64,000 nt of DNA from JBNGOQ01 sp050589645 (GCF_050589645.1 NZ_JBNGOQ010000001.1:744001-808000), one strand, 5' to 3'; positions 1 through 8,516 are shown, numbered from the stretch's first letter. Program-made: numbers and translations. The notes: a model not told the origin generated them from the sequence alone.

Positions 1-57
1 ATTCCGATCAGCCGATCTAACCGCCCGGAACTGATGCGACGTTTAAACCTGGTTTAA
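1..57 (+). CDS. C-terminal tail of a possible LytTR-type response regulator (partial)
   Basis: Frame 1 is open from the window edge to a TAA at 55-57 and encodes IPISRSNRPELMRRLNLV. This resembles the end of LytTR DNA-binding domains, which commonly finish with a pattern like (I/V)P(I/V)SR followed by basic residues and a short leucine-containing helix. Only 18 residues are visible, so the family call is inference from a short motif. The other two forward frames stop within 35 bases. It would matter because LytTR-like operators occur at 4087, 5545 and 12905. Confidence 0.4.
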   Translation: MPISRSNRPELMRRLNLV

Positions 58-194
58 GGTTCTGGAATAATCGGGTTGATGAGCGTTTTGTCCTTGGTGG
101 CTGTGGGAACCTCACTTTTTTTCATAGGACAAATCCAACAGCCATTACCCAAACCCACTATTAGCAAGATTTGAAAGTAATGGTAGGGAATGTT

Positions 195-265
195 GTCACA
201 TCGAGCGCAGTCGAGAAGTCTTGTAAGTCGCCGTACTGTATAGTTCTCAACTGCGCTCGAACTGA
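195..265. repeat. inverted repeat, dispersed flavobacterial type
   Basis: The arms are 195-216 (GTCACATCGAGCGCAGTCGAGA) condensed as GTCAcaTCGAGCGCAGTcGAGA and 244-265, its reverse complement with three mismatches. The loop is 27 bases. The GCGCAGTCGAGA core is of a type seen repeatedly between genes in flavobacterial genomes; this is from memory, not a search. The plus-strand open frame 171-374 runs across it and has no convincing protein features, so I treat the stretch as non-coding. Confidence 0.55.
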
Positions 266-330
266 CCCCATTGGCTTTTCATGCAGTCTTTATGCCCTTA
301 GGAGGGCACACAACCACCCCGTCACTCCGT

Positions 331-447
331 CACACCCCTCCTTGGGAAGGAGGGGATCCATCGGAGGAGATTGAAGAACAGTTTAAAAGGGTCCTCCCCT
401 TGGTAAAGGGAGGTGTCCCGCCCTGACGGGGCAGAGGGGTTATCTTC
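331..447. repeat. dispersed intergenic repeat with palindromic CCCTCCTT/AAGGAGGG core
   Basis: The segment contains CCCCTCCTTGGGAAGGAGGGG around 336-356, a nearly perfect palindrome. A second related block follows (TCCCCTTGGTAAAGGGAGG), then TGTCCCGCCCTGACGGGGCAGAGGGG. A third weaker fragment (CCAGGGAAGGAG) lies at 481-492. This layout fits a miniature palindromic repeat family of flavobacterial intergenic regions. No protein in either strand looks real here. Confidence 0.5.
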
Positions 448-514
448 ACTTTAACCCTTAAAGCATTTACTGAAAACCCTCCAGGGAAGGAGCGGAATCC
501 ATATTGACCATTTT

Positions 515-547
515 AGGGATAAGTTTACATATTGTATACTTATCCCT
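515..547 (+). terminator. hairpin with T-tract, possible terminator
   Basis: AGGGATAAGT (515-524) and ACTTATCCCT (538-547) form a perfect 10-bp stem with a 13-base loop, followed by TTTT. It lies in the gene-poor 58-716 stretch. Apart from this hairpin and the two repeats listed above, I see nothing functional there. The minus-strand frame 467-652 reads straight through it and looks spurious. Confidence 0.4.
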
Positions 548-716
548 TTTTGGTGTGATGATATGTACTATTTTAGGCCAACGCCAAACCAAGGCGTGAG
601 CCCTAACCATCCAAAAGCAATGTTTTTTCGTGTTTGTCACAAAGAATTTCAAAAAAAATGCAATGGTTTTAAAAAGCTTCGTCTTTATAGTTGAAGGCCA
701 ATAGAAAAAGGTTTAC

Positions 717-1250
717 ATGACCTCGGAAATGGATAACAGTAAAAAGCTTGATGAGTTCTTTGGTGCTGAGTACCAGTCGCTCACAGCCTATGTCAATTCA
801 AAGATAAAGGGTAATGCCAATCGCGATGCCGAGGACATTATTCAGGACGTGGCCTTGAAATTGTTTTCGGGAGCGGACCGGTATTCACCGATTAACAACG
901 TGGCGAGTTTTGTATATCATTCTGTTAAAAATAGAATTATCGATGTGATGCGTACCAGTAAACCTCTGGACATGAAGGAAACCGAAAAGGAGAGCAAATT
1001 AATCGAATTTGCCGAAATCCTTTATGACCAACCGGACAACAGCTACCCGGAACAAATGAAGGTTGCGTTGAAGCGAGCCATCATGGGCCTAAAACCGGAT
1101 TATCGCGATATTATCCTGGCCATAGATTTTGAGGGGTACACCTATAGGGAAATAAGTATGGAAACTGGAATACCTGAAGGGACGCTCATGTCGCGCCGTC
1201 ATAGGGCTATTTCACTGCTGTACAAAAAATTGGAAACCAAAAAAGTATAA
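717..1250 (+). CDS. ECF-type RNA polymerase sigma factor
   Basis: This 177-aa protein has the two-domain layout of extracytoplasmic-function sigma factors. Region 2 spans about residues 19-85, with the acidic motif DAEDIIQDVALKLF at 37-50. Region 4 spans about 119-171, with a helix-turn-helix at 143-168 (YREISMETGIPEGTLMSRRH). It would direct RNA polymerase to a small regulon, usually including its own operon. No zinc-finger anti-sigma factor follows. Instead a small membrane protein (1267) and a 72-aa protein (1692) follow with gaps of 16 and 14 bases, so the three are probably co-transcribed and the membrane protein may be a regulatory partner. The ATG at 717 is preceded by AAAAAGG; an in-frame ATG at 729 is an alternative. 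The product class is clear; the stimulus is unknown. Confidence 0.9.
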   Translation: MTSEMDNSKKLDEFFGAEYQSLTAYVNSKIKGNANRDAEDIIQDVALKLFSGADRYSPINNVASFVYHSVKNRIIDVMRTSKPLDMKETEKESKLIEFAEILYDQPDNSYPEQMKVALKRAIMGLKPDYRDIILAIDFEGYTYREISMETGIPEGTLMSRRHRAISLLYKKLETKKV

Positions 1251-1266
1251 ACTAAAACAGATAAAA

Positions 1267-1677
1267 ATGACGAATTTTTTTAAACATAAGATGCGTAGTA
1301 AATCTATAGGGGAGATTATAGGTTGGGTCCTTTTCGGGATTCTGGGAATTGCGGCCTTGGCCATTTTGTTCGCCTTTGTGGTCATGTGGCTTTGGAATTG
1401 GCTGGCTCCTGATATTTTTGGTTTGCCTACACTTACCTTTTGGCAGGCCGTTGGCATGGTGCTATTGTTTAAACTGCTCTTCGGAGGTTTTGGTGGCAGC
1501 GGTAAAAGCCACAGTTCATCCAAACGCTCCAAGTCGTCCTGCGACAAAGAACCCAAGGGAGAGTTTTCTAAATGGAAGCACTATGACCAATTTTGGAAAG
1601 AGGAGGGCGATGCGGCCTATCAACGGTACCTACAACGGTTGGACAACGAAACCAATGATGAGGTAGCAAACACCTAA
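1267..1677 (+). CDS. small membrane protein downstream of ECF sigma factor
   Basis: I do not recognise a named family. The 136-aa protein has a basic N-terminus, a long hydrophobic segment at about 16-48, and a second at about 57-73 that ends in a glycine-rich turn. A Ser/Lys-rich linker and a charged hydrophilic tail with several aromatic residues (HYDQFWKEEG) follow. The layout predicts two membrane helices with a cytoplasmic tail. It sits between the sigma-factor gene and a 72-aa gene with short gaps, which argues for an operon. One possibility, unproven, is that the tail binds the sigma factor as an unconventional anti-sigma. It contains one cysteine, so a zinc anti-sigma fold is unlikely. 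Confidence 0.75.
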   Translation: MTNFFKHKMRSKSIGEIIGWVLFGILGIAALAILFAFVVMWLWNWLAPDIFGLPTLTFWQAVGMVLLFKLLFGGFGGSGKSHSSSKRSKSSCDKEPKGEFSKWKHYDQFWKEEGDAAYQRYLQRLDNETNDEVANT

Positions 1678-1691
1678 AGGATTTTAACCTT

Positions 1692-1910
1692 ATGAAAATA
1701 TTGATTTTTAGAACGGACATCAAGACCAAAAAAAAGGTGCGGGCCGTAGAACCATTGTTCAGCAAGCTCTCTCCCGTAAACCGTTGGTCCGTGGACATAG
1801 AAGACATAGACAATGTGTTGCGCATCGAAACGGCCGACAGTCTCAACGAAAGCGATATTATACGTTTGTTGAACATCTACGGGTTTCAATGCGAAACCTT
1901 GGCCGACTGA
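1692..1910 (+). CDS. conserved small protein, unknown function
   Basis: The 72-aa product starts MKILIFRTDIKTKKKV and alternates beta-strand-like and helical stretches: strand, helix near 18-26, strands at 32-36 and 43-48, then a helix at 52-64. This suggests a small ferredoxin-like alpha/beta fold of the heavy-metal-associated type, but it has no CxxC metal motif. It follows the membrane-protein gene by 14 bases in what is likely the ECF operon. It may be a small regulatory or adaptor protein. The fold suggestion comes only from the sequence pattern. Confidence 0.65.
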   Translation: MKILIFRTDIKTKKKVRAVEPLFSKLSPVNRWSVDIEDIDNVLRIETADSLNESDIIRLLNIYGFQCETLAD

Positions 1911-1929
1911 AAGGTGCTTGGTCCAAGGT

Positions 1930-3975
1930 TCAGTTTTTCACTATCGGATGTGGCAACACCAACTGTAATTTCAGGCCCACTTCGGTATATTCAAAACCAG
2001 TGGCCGTTGCAGATGCGATATTGCTATAGCGGCCGTAAAACTCGCCTCGAAAGCGTTTGGACAGTTGATGTCCGAAACTGACCTCGGCCCTAAAAATCGG
2101 AGTGTTTGGTGATGCTTCCACTTTTTGGATCCCCCCGGCTATCTTGGCGCTGTACCGTGTCTTTTTGGAAAATCGTCCACTTGCCTCGGCGAATACTTCT
2201 CCGGCATGATAGCTTTCGGGACTGAAATAGATGTCCGGTACTTGCGTTGCAAAGGAGATATACTGATAGTTTATCCCAAACTTCAGGGCCTGCTTGTGCA
2301 ATACGGTATAGTAAAGCGAAGTGAACAGCAGTTCCCGCGTATTGGCATCACTTTGTTCGGTATGCATCAGTTGGGTGTACCAACCCAAATCAAAAGGAGT
2401 GCCTACATTATAGCTCAGTCCGTAGTGCTGCATTGCTATCTCCCGCTCGATCAGGGCAGCATTGAACTGTTGCACTTCCCGTTGATATCCCAACTCCAGG
2501 TTTTGGAGTTTATAGGGACGCAGTTGTAGGCGTGCATCCAACATGGGCTGTGTATAGGTTTGGGTGGCAAAGTGGGCATGGTTGAGCCCCGCTATCGTCT
2601 TCACATGTACCAGTGGCATCAGTTGATACTCCAAACCGGCGACCAACTGATGCGACTGTGCCCTGTCCAGGGTCATAGTATTTTCAGTGCTTCGATGCTG
2701 ATAGCTTAAGGTAGTCTTCCATTTGGCGGATAGAGGCAAGCGCAATCGAGTCGTGGAGGCATAGGCTACATTATTCCCATTGTCAAAACTGTACGATCCC
2801 TGTTCCTCCATCGATGGTCTTTGCTGTGCCTTCAATTTTTCTTTAAAGGCCAAAGCGTCCTTTTGACCGGGGTAGGCCAGCAGTACATCCTCCACCGCTT
2901 CATAGGCCTTTTGGGTTTGATCCAGCGCAAAGAGTGTGTTCGCCTTTCCCAACAGTCCGTCAAAGGAAATAGGATTTTGGAGCAAAAGGGCCCCGTACTT
3001 GCGCAAACTGAGTTTAAAGTCGCCCGTATACATGCCCAGGGTAGCGTTTAATGCCAACACCCAAGGTTTATCCGCGTGAGCTACGGACAGACTGTCGATT
3101 TGCGTTCTGGCCTTGCCAAATTTTCGGTTCCAGATCAAGGCCTGCACATAGCGCTCCCGAGTGCGCTCATGGAGTTCATCATCATCCAGGGTCTGTATTC
3201 TTTTTATGGCCTCCGAGGCCAGCTTTAGGGCTTCTTTTTCCTTTCCTCCCAAATGTTCGGCCAAGGCCATACCATTAATGGCAACGATAGAATCCTTGGG
3301 CGATGTTGCGTAACGGGCATAGGTGCGTTTTGCGTGATCTATTCGCTTTGTGATTAAATGGAGGCTGGCGAGGTTCAAAAGGGTTTCTTTGTCCTCAGGG
3401 AAATCCGTAAAGATATTTTCTAGCAGCTTTTGGGCCGATTCGTAGTCTTGTAGAGCGATTTGGGCATTGGCCAGTCCCAGGCGTATGTACTTCCTGGAGA
3501 TTAACGCGTTTTTGTTCCCTGGCTCAAGGGCCAGGGCCCGGTTGGCCCAGTCTAGGGCGGCCTTGTATTCCTTGAGATTGCTCAAGGTGTTAGCATATCC
3601 CAAGATCGCGGCAAAACTCTGTGGATGCTCGGCTACCAGAGATTTATATAAGGGCTGGGCCTTTTCGTAGTCCTGGTCCCAAAGCAGGGATTCGTTATAG
3701 TTAAGTTGTATCTCCAAGTCCTTGGGATAGGTTTCAAGGAGCTTGGCAAACAAAAGGGTCGCTTTTTCGGTTTCTCCGTTCAGTCCCAATGCACGCCCAT
3801 AACAGATTTTGGCGGTCTTGCTATCGGGTTCCAACTCCAGGTAAGACCCGAAGAACGTTTCTGCGGCACTGAACTGTCCGCTTTCCAAAAGTCGGAAGCC
3901 CTGCGCCATGGGCTGTTGGGCCAAAAGAGGTATGCCAATCAAAAGCAATAGTAAGAATATACATTTGGTCTTCAT
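1930..3975 (-). CDS. TPR-repeat protein with C-terminal outer-membrane beta-barrel, probable exopolysaccharide exporter
   Basis: The 681-aa protein has a signal peptide (MKTKCIFLLLLLIGIPLLAQ), then tetratricopeptide repeats over about residues 22-390. A strand-rich region from about 395 to 681 has the alternating pattern of an outer-membrane barrel. IYFSPESY near residue 582 matches a motif recurring in the barrels of BcsC and PgaA, which export cellulose and PNAG; the shorter YaiO-type barrels are also similar. The expected role is to guide a nascent polysaccharide through periplasmic TPRs into a barrel pore. At 681 residues it is shorter than BcsC (about 1150) and PgaA (about 800). It is transcribed divergently from the flippase-like gene at 4184. 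The substrate is unknown. Export is inferred from architecture and neighbours. Confidence 0.8.
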   Translation of the reverse strand: MKTKCIFLLLLLIGIPLLAQQPMAQGFRLLESGQFSAAETFFGSYLELEPDSKTAKICYGRALGLNGETEKATLLFAKLLETYPKDLEIQLNYNESLLWDQDYEKAQPLYKSLVAEHPQSFAAILGYANTLSNLKEYKAALDWANRALALEPGNKNALISRKYIRLGLANAQIALQDYESAQKLLENIFTDFPEDKETLLNLASLHLITKRIDHAKRTYARYATSPKDSIVAINGMALAEHLGGKEKEALKLASEAIKRIQTLDDDELHERTRERYVQALIWNRKFGKARTQIDSLSVAHADKPWVLALNATLGMYTGDFKLSLRKYGALLLQNPISFDGLLGKANTLFALDQTQKAYEAVEDVLLAYPGQKDALAFKEKLKAQQRPSMEEQGSYSFDNGNNVAYASTTRLRLPLSAKWKTTLSYQHRSTENTMTLDRAQSHQLVAGLEYQLMPLVHVKTIAGLNHAHFATQTYTQPMLDARLQLRPYKLQNLELGYQREVQQFNAALIEREIAMQHYGLSYNVGTPFDLGWYTQLMHTEQSDANTRELLFTSLYYTVLHKQALKFGINYQYISFATQVPDIYFSPESYHAGEVFAEASGRFSKKTRYSAKIAGGIQKVEASPNTPIFRAEVSFGHQLSKRFRGEFYGRYSNIASATATGFEYTEVGLKLQLVLPHPIVKN

Positions 3976-4086
3976 AGGTTAAGCTTTTCGTGGGCTCGGT
4001 CGTAGGTACAACCACGGCTCTCGCCCATTTGTTTTTTGGTTTTATAAAGGTAGGAAGGCTTCCACCAGGCCGGAAGTGCGTTTTTG

Positions 4087-4157
4087 TCCGTTCGTCTACG
4101 GCAATCGGTCATCCGTCTAAACCAGCTTATTTATCAAGGCGAATCCGCGGATATTTG
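4087..4157 (+). promoter_or_regulatory. LytTR-like operator plus -7 element of the flippase gene
   Basis: TCCGTTCGTCTACGGCAA begins at 4087. Its first nine bases fit the published LytTR half-site pattern [TA][AC][CA]GTTN[AG][TG]. A degenerate second half-site (GTCATCCGT, 4108) lies exactly 21 bp downstream, one LytTR repeat period. A -7-like GATATTTG starts at 4150, 63 bp from the operator, and the start codon is at 4184. The same spacing recurs at 5545/5608 and 12905/12968. Confidence 0.65.
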
Positions 4158-4183
4158 GTGTCTAAATCAAACAGAACTTAGCC

Positions 4184-5428
4184 ATGGCCACATACAAAAT
4201 CAGTGTCAAAAAAATTTCCCCCGAGCAATTGTTTATGGGCAGTGTATTACTGGTCAATGGGGGAAACTATCTTTATAATTTACTTCTCGGGCGACTGCTG
4301 GGACCAGAGGCCTTTGCCGATGCAGCACTGTTAGTGACCCTCCTTTTGGTACTGTCCTTTATGGGGATGACCTTTCAGCTGACCACGGCCAAGTTTGCAT
4401 TGCTCTTTTCCGGGAATGCCTGGGAGGGCTTTAAACAGTATATCTACCGGTCTGCTGTTCTTTTTGGATTACTGATAGGTTTTTTGCTCATGTATTTTGC
4501 CGAAGAATTGCAGTTGCTGTTTCATACACAAACTTCATGGATGTTCACTGCCTTCGGCTTGGGAATCCCTATCTACTTCGTTATGAGCGTTAATAGGGGG
4601 CGCTTTCAAGGGCGGCAAGATTTTGGCAAACTATCACTGACCTATCAGACCGAAATGTGGAGTCGACTCCTGCTCACGTTTGGCTTGTTGTACATGGTAC
4701 CCATGCATCCGGTGCTATTGGTCGCTTGGGGCATTGTGCTGTCCTTTCTTTTTGGACTGATTCCTTGTGATACAAGAAAAATCACCTTGCGAAAACACCA
4801 TTCCTTGGCTCCAACAGACGTAAAACGCGTTGCCAAGTTCATTGTACTGACCGCCTGTTACGAACTTACCCAGATAATCATCAATAATAGCGATGTGCTT
4901 CTGGTGAAACATTATTTTGATGCCCTGGATGCGGGACTCTATGCCTCATTGGCATTGATTGGCCGGGTGGTCTATTTTGTAGCCTGGATGTTCGTGATGT
5001 TGTTATTGCCTACAGTGGTACAAAAACAAAAGGATGGCGAGCCAACGACCCCCGTCCTTTTTAAATACGTGGGTTATATAGGACTCCTATCCACGGGGAT
5101 TGTCATAGGTTGTTATCTTTTTCCACAGTTGATCATTGAGCTGATGTTCGGGCAGGCATATATTGCTATGGCTGATCTCCTGTGGCAATATGCCTTGGCG
5201 ACTTCCCTTTTTGCCATCTCCAATATTTTTGCCTATTACTTCTTGTCCTTGGATCAGTACATGCCCGTTGTCCTATCAGGAATCTTGGGCCTCTCCCAAA
5301 TTTTGCTAGTGATTTTTTTCCACTCCACTTTGGAAATTGTAGTACAGGTACAAATCGTGGCCATGGTAGCCCTGCTTATCACTCAACTCTTGTATTTCAC
5401 ACAAAAAATGACCCTACCAAAGGTTTAG
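4184..5428 (+). CDS. Wzx/MATE-type oligosaccharide flippase-like membrane protein
   Basis: The 414-aa protein is almost entirely hydrophobic with about 11-12 predicted membrane helices. The N-terminus (GNYLYNLLLGRLLGPEAFAD, about 26-45) carries the G-R-x-L-G-P-E-x-F/Y pattern shared by polysaccharide flippases of the MOP superfamily. It is shorter than most Wzx proteins (about 450-500 aa), with compact loops. The expected role is moving lipid-linked sugars across the inner membrane. It lies between the divergent TPR-barrel gene and a GT4 glycosyltransferase, and its promoter carries the LytTR-like element. Substrate specificity cannot be read from sequence. Confidence 0.8.
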   Translation: MATYKISVKKISPEQLFMGSVLLVNGGNYLYNLLLGRLLGPEAFADAALLVTLLLVLSFMGMTFQLTTAKFALLFSGNAWEGFKQYIYRSAVLFGLLIGFLLMYFAEELQLLFHTQTSWMFTAFGLGIPIYFVMSVNRGRFQGRQDFGKLSLTYQTEMWSRLLLTFGLLYMVPMHPVLLVAWGIVLSFLFGLIPCDTRKITLRKHHSLAPTDVKRVAKFIVLTACYELTQIIINNSDVLLVKHYFDALDAGLYASLALIGRVVYFVAWMFVMLLLPTVVQKQKDGEPTTPVLFKYVGYIGLLSTGIVIGCYLFPQLIIELMFGQAYIAMADLLWQYALATSLFAISNIFAYYFLSLDQYMPVVLSGILGLSQILLVIFFHSTLEIVVQVQIVAMVALLITQLLYFTQKMTLPKV

Positions 5429-5470
5429 GGTATCTCCTGCCCTAAAAACCAGCCTTCCCGTTAAGACGCC

Positions 5471-5494
5471 CCTCCCTCGCAAGGAGGTTTTTTT
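5471..5494 (+). terminator. short hairpin with T-tract after the flippase gene
   Basis: CCTCC (5471-5475) pairs with GGAGG (5483-5487), followed by seven T residues at 5488-5494. It lies 43 bases after the flippase stop codon. The stem is short but the T-tract is good, so the GT4 gene downstream probably uses its own promoter. Confidence 0.5.
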
Positions 5495-5544
5495 GCGGGA
5501 TATTTTGACCCATATGGCCAAAAAAGACTTATCGAAACTCAACT

Positions 5545-5615
5545 TCCGTTCGTCTACAGCAACGGTCCATCCATCTGTAAACGCTAATGTTTATAGGGTT
5601 TTCTCTAGATATTTG
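5545..5615 (+). promoter_or_regulatory. LytTR-like operator plus -7 element of the GT4 gene
   Basis: TCCGTTCGTCTACAGCAA begins at 5545 and TCCATCCAT follows at 5566, exactly 21 bp later. GATATTTG begins at 5608, 63 bp from the operator start, with the ATG at 5645. The arrangement matches the flippase promoter base for base in spacing. Confidence 0.7.
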
Positions 5616-5644
5616 TGCAAGAAGTTTAACCTAATTCCAAATCT

Positions 5645-6895
5645 ATGAAACCTACAAAAATGAAGTTGGCCATTGTAACAGCTTACCCGCCCAGTAAAGT
5701 CACACTTACGGAGTACGGCTATCATCTGGTAAAACATTTTAGATTACAGCAGGAGGTCGGTGAGATTATCCTGATTACCGACCGTACTAAAGGAGAAAAA
5801 GATCTCTCCTTTGAAGAGGAAGGCTGCAAGATTACGGTGAAGGAGTGCTGGAACTTTAATAGCTACACCAACTTTCCCAATATTGCCAGGACCCTCTTGG
5901 AAACGCAACCCGATGCAGTTTTGTTCAACCTGCAGTTCCTAAAATTTGGGGACAAAAAGATTCCCGCAGCACTGGGATTGTTTTTACCACTTTTTTGCAA
6001 ACTCAGGGGAATCCCCACCATTTCCCTCCTACACAATATTCTGGAGCAGGTAGACCTTGACAATGCGGGGATCACCAAAAGCAAGTTTTTGCAACGGCTC
6101 TATAGCTATATCGGGACAAGCCTTACACGATTGATTTTGGCGTCAGATGTGGTGGCCGTGACCATCAGCAAGTATGTAGATATTTTGGAAAAGAAATACC
6201 GGGCCAAAAATGTGGCCCTGATACCACACGGTTCCTTTGAAACCCCACCGGAGCCGGATTACAGCCTGCCAAACGGACCCAAACAGGTAATGGCCTTTGG
6301 AAAGTTCGGGACATATAAGAAGGTGGAAATCCTAATTGATGCGGTAGAGCAGATTAGAGAGCGGACCCAAGAAAATATTGAAATTGTGATTGCGGGTACC
6401 GATAGTCCCAACACGCCGGGTTATTTGGCAACCGTCCAAGAGCGGTATAAAACGGTACCCCAACTGCGGTTTACCGGGTATGTGGCGGAGGAAGATGTAC
6501 CTACGATTTTTGGAGAAAGCGCCGTGGTGGTCTTCCCATACACGAGTACCACCGGAAGTTCTGGCGTATTGCACCAAGCAGGAAGTTATGGAAAGGCCGT
6601 GGCGTTGCCCGATTTGGGAGACCTAAGTGTCCTGGTGCAAGAAGAAGGATATCAGGGGGAGTTTTTTGACCCAGAATCCAGCGTGTCGCTGGCAGATGCC
6701 ATTCAGAACATTTTGATTCAGGATGCCTATCGTGTCCATCTGGCCCGTACCAATTACAAGGCATCATGTTCCTTGCCCATGTCGGCCATTACGAAGACGT
6801 ATGTGGATTATTTTGAGGCCATAGCGCATCAAAAATCAAAAACACCTTTCAAGGAGTTCACAGCACTACAAAATCAATTGGAACCCAACGAATAG
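5645..6895 (+). CDS. GT4-type glycosyltransferase (GT-B fold)
   Basis: The 416-aa protein has a two-domain GT-B layout. The N-terminal Rossmann domain starts MKLAIVTAYPPS and carries a loop typical of retaining transferases. In the C-terminal nucleotide-sugar domain, VMAFGKFGTYKKVEILIDA (near 218-236) opens the domain, and FPYTSTTGSSGVLHQAGSYG (about 296-315) stands where GT4 enzymes have the E-x7-E motif. The first glutamate is missing, a variation seen in some GT4 subgroups, so catalytic competence should be checked. It presumably adds a sugar to a lipid-linked or cytoplasmic acceptor in the exopolysaccharide pathway. It has its own LytTR-like promoter. Starting at the second ATG (5660) would give MKLAIVTAYPP and is equally plausible. 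Confidence 0.85.
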   Translation: MKPTKMKLAIVTAYPPSKVTLTEYGYHLVKHFRLQQEVGEIILITDRTKGEKDLSFEEEGCKITVKECWNFNSYTNFPNIARTLLETQPDAVLFNLQFLKFGDKKIPAALGLFLPLFCKLRGIPTISLLHNILEQVDLDNAGITKSKFLQRLYSYIGTSLTRLILASDVVAVTISKYVDILEKKYRAKNVALIPHGSFETPPEPDYSLPNGPKQVMAFGKFGTYKKVEILIDAVEQIRERTQENIEIVIAGTDSPNTPGYLATVQERYKTVPQLRFTGYVAEEDVPTIFGESAVVVFPYTSTTGSSGVLHQAGSYGKAVALPDLGDLSVLVQEEGYQGEFFDPESSVSLADAIQNILIQDAYRVHLARTNYKASCSLPMSAITKTYVDYFEAIAHQKSKTPFKEFTALQNQLEPNE

Positions 6896-6918
6896 TTTTT
6901 TGGTTAGGTTAAGCTGAG

Positions 6919-6950
6919 AAGGGAGTGGTTGTGGTTAGCTGCTCCCTTTT
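6919..6950 (+). terminator. weak hairpin between convergent genes
   Basis: AAGGGAG (6919-6925) can pair with CTCCCTT (6942-6948), leaving a 16-base loop and followed by TT. It lies between the GT4 stop codon and the convergent hydrolase gene ending at 6987, where a terminator is expected. The long loop makes the call weak. Confidence 0.35.
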
Positions 6951-6986
6951 CCTATTTCCTGAAACGTACCAAGATGCATGAAACAA

Positions 6987-8516
6987 CTACTGGTCTTGCG
7001 CCGTTGAAATTAGGTATTTATAGGAGGCTTTTGGTCTTCCGACTCTATCAAAGCAGCCAAAATACTGTTGGGGGCTTCTCCTCCAAGGCAAGCCGCCCAC
7101 GACTTTCTTGGGAACCGCTTCAAAATCATACAAGGTCCAGAACATGTAGGGAAGTTCCTCTTTTTCAAGGGCTTGCTGCATGTCTTTGTAGTACCTAGCC
7201 TGCTCCTGCTCGGACCCACTAAACAAGTTCCAGAAACCACTATAGGTAGAATACCCATATTCCTGAAGGAGCAGGGGTTTGTGCGGCACGGTTTCCCGAA
7301 GCTTCGCAACCGCCTGCGGAAAGTCTGACGGCTCCAAATAATAATGAAAGGAAACAAAATCTACCTGATCGGCCAATAATGATCCCTTTTCTGGATGGGA
7401 CCAACCAATGGTAACCGGATGTGTGGGATCCCAGTTTTTGATTTGAAAGACTAGTTCCTGTAACCAAGCCTTTACATTGGACTCGCCCCGGGAAACAAAA
7501 TCCAGATCAGGTTCGTTTTTTACATCCCAGGCCAATAAGGCTTGGTGGTCTTTAAGCCCTTGAACGATTATCTCGGCGTACCGATGGGTGCGACTCCAAT
7601 CGGAGATATCGTAATCGCCATAAAAATCAAAGAGGGTCAGCATCACCTTAAGGTTTTTTTCCTCCGCTATATCCATTAGGTTTTCCAATTTTGTCAATTG
7701 GTCTGGACCAAAACCGTCATAGGGGACAAATACCCGGACCGTATTTAAGCCCATTTTACGGATACGCTCAAAGTCGCGCTCCGTAATTTTGGTCGAAAAC
7801 AACGGACCAAAGAGCTCCCAGGGGGTATCTCGGGGATAGTAGTTGAGTCCTTTGATCGTATTTACTTTCAGCTCCGGAATAGCTGCTTTCCCGTCAGGGG
7901 GTTGGGTCGATTGGACGCCCTCCAATGCGGTCATATGCCGTATGCGCCAAAAACCATCTTCCAATAGCATCATTACCTGATAACCATGGGGCTGTGTTTG
8001 TTGTCGGAGCAGCTCCCCGTTCTGGTAGATTGCCTCATGGATTCTAACGTTGGAATCCGTAAAGACGACCAACTTTCCATCGGCACTGTAGAATTCCAAG
8101 CTGGGATGGTGGGATAGGGTAGTGCCCTGGATACTGATTTTTCGTTTCTTGTTGAAATCTATGATCGCCTTTAATTTTGTCTGGGCGCTATCAGTGTAGT
8201 GGTCCTTGGACAGGGAAGCATCCGAGTACCGGTACGCCTGATGTCTCAAGTGCCAGGCGCGCAGATAGTCCCGTTCAATGTCCCTTAGGGTCTGGGCTTC
8301 CATATCCCGGCCCTTGTTTTTCAAAGTGCTCCAATGTACCTTGGGCAAATAGGTTGTTTCGGTTTCGTGGGCCAGATGCAGCATGGAAGCGCGATCGGCG
8401 CCCGAGTTAAGATAGGAGAAAGTGGATCCAATTCCGATGAGGACCAGGGCATTTATTCCCAGAAACGACAGCAACAGGAGTGCTCGGTACATATGTTTGT
8501 TCCAGCGGCTATTCAT
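6987..8516 (-). CDS. membrane-anchored clan GH-A (GH5-like) glycoside hydrolase with NTF2-like domain
   Basis: The 509-aa protein begins with a membrane anchor (about residues 9-33). An NTF2/SnoaL-like domain follows at about 75-197 (ending LLEDGFWRIRHM). From about 218 there is a (beta/alpha)8 domain of clan GH-A. The likely acid/base is E335 in WDVKNEPD and the likely nucleophile is E419 in LLLQEYGYS. Other expected features are present: NTVRVFVPYDGF near 258 and the SFHYY strand near 389. Such enzymes cut beta-glycans; in exopolysaccharide loci a periplasmic hydrolase often trims or releases the polymer, as BcsZ or PgaB do. The start overlaps the end of the lipoprotein gene by 8 bp, so the two are probably translationally coupled. 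Exact family and substrate are undetermined. Confidence 0.8.
   Translation of the reverse strand: MNSRWNKHMYRALLLLSFLGINALVLIGIGSTFSYLNSGADRASMLHLAHETETTYLPKVHWSTLKNKGRDMEAQTLRDIERDYLRAWHLRHQAYRYSDASLSKDHYTDSAQTKLKAIIDFNKKRKISIQGTTLSHHPSLEFYSADGKLVVFTDSNVRIHEAIYQNGELLRQQTQPHGYQVMMLLEDGFWRIRHMTALEGVQSTQPPDGKAAIPELKVNTIKGLNYYPRDTPWELFGPLFSTKITERDFERIRKMGLNTVRVFVPYDGFGPDQLTKLENLMDIAEEKNLKVMLTLFDFYGDYDISDWSRTHRYAEIIVQGLKDHQALLAWDVKNEPDLDFVSRGESNVKAWLQELVFQIKNWDPTHPVTIGWSHPEKGSLLADQVDFVSFHYYLEPSDFPQAVAKLRETVPHKPLLLQEYGYSTYSGFWNLFSGSEQEQARYYKDMQQALEKEELPYMFWTLYDFEAVPKKVVGGLPWRRSPQQYFGCFDRVGRPKASYKYLISTAQDQ

Noticed and set aside
171..374. 67-aa open frame on the plus strand in the left gene-poor region
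   Set aside because: It runs across an inverted repeat and a palindromic repeat and has no recognisable protein features.
467..652. 61-aa open frame on the minus strand
   Set aside because: It covers a terminator-like hairpin and repeat remnants; no domain or partner supports it.
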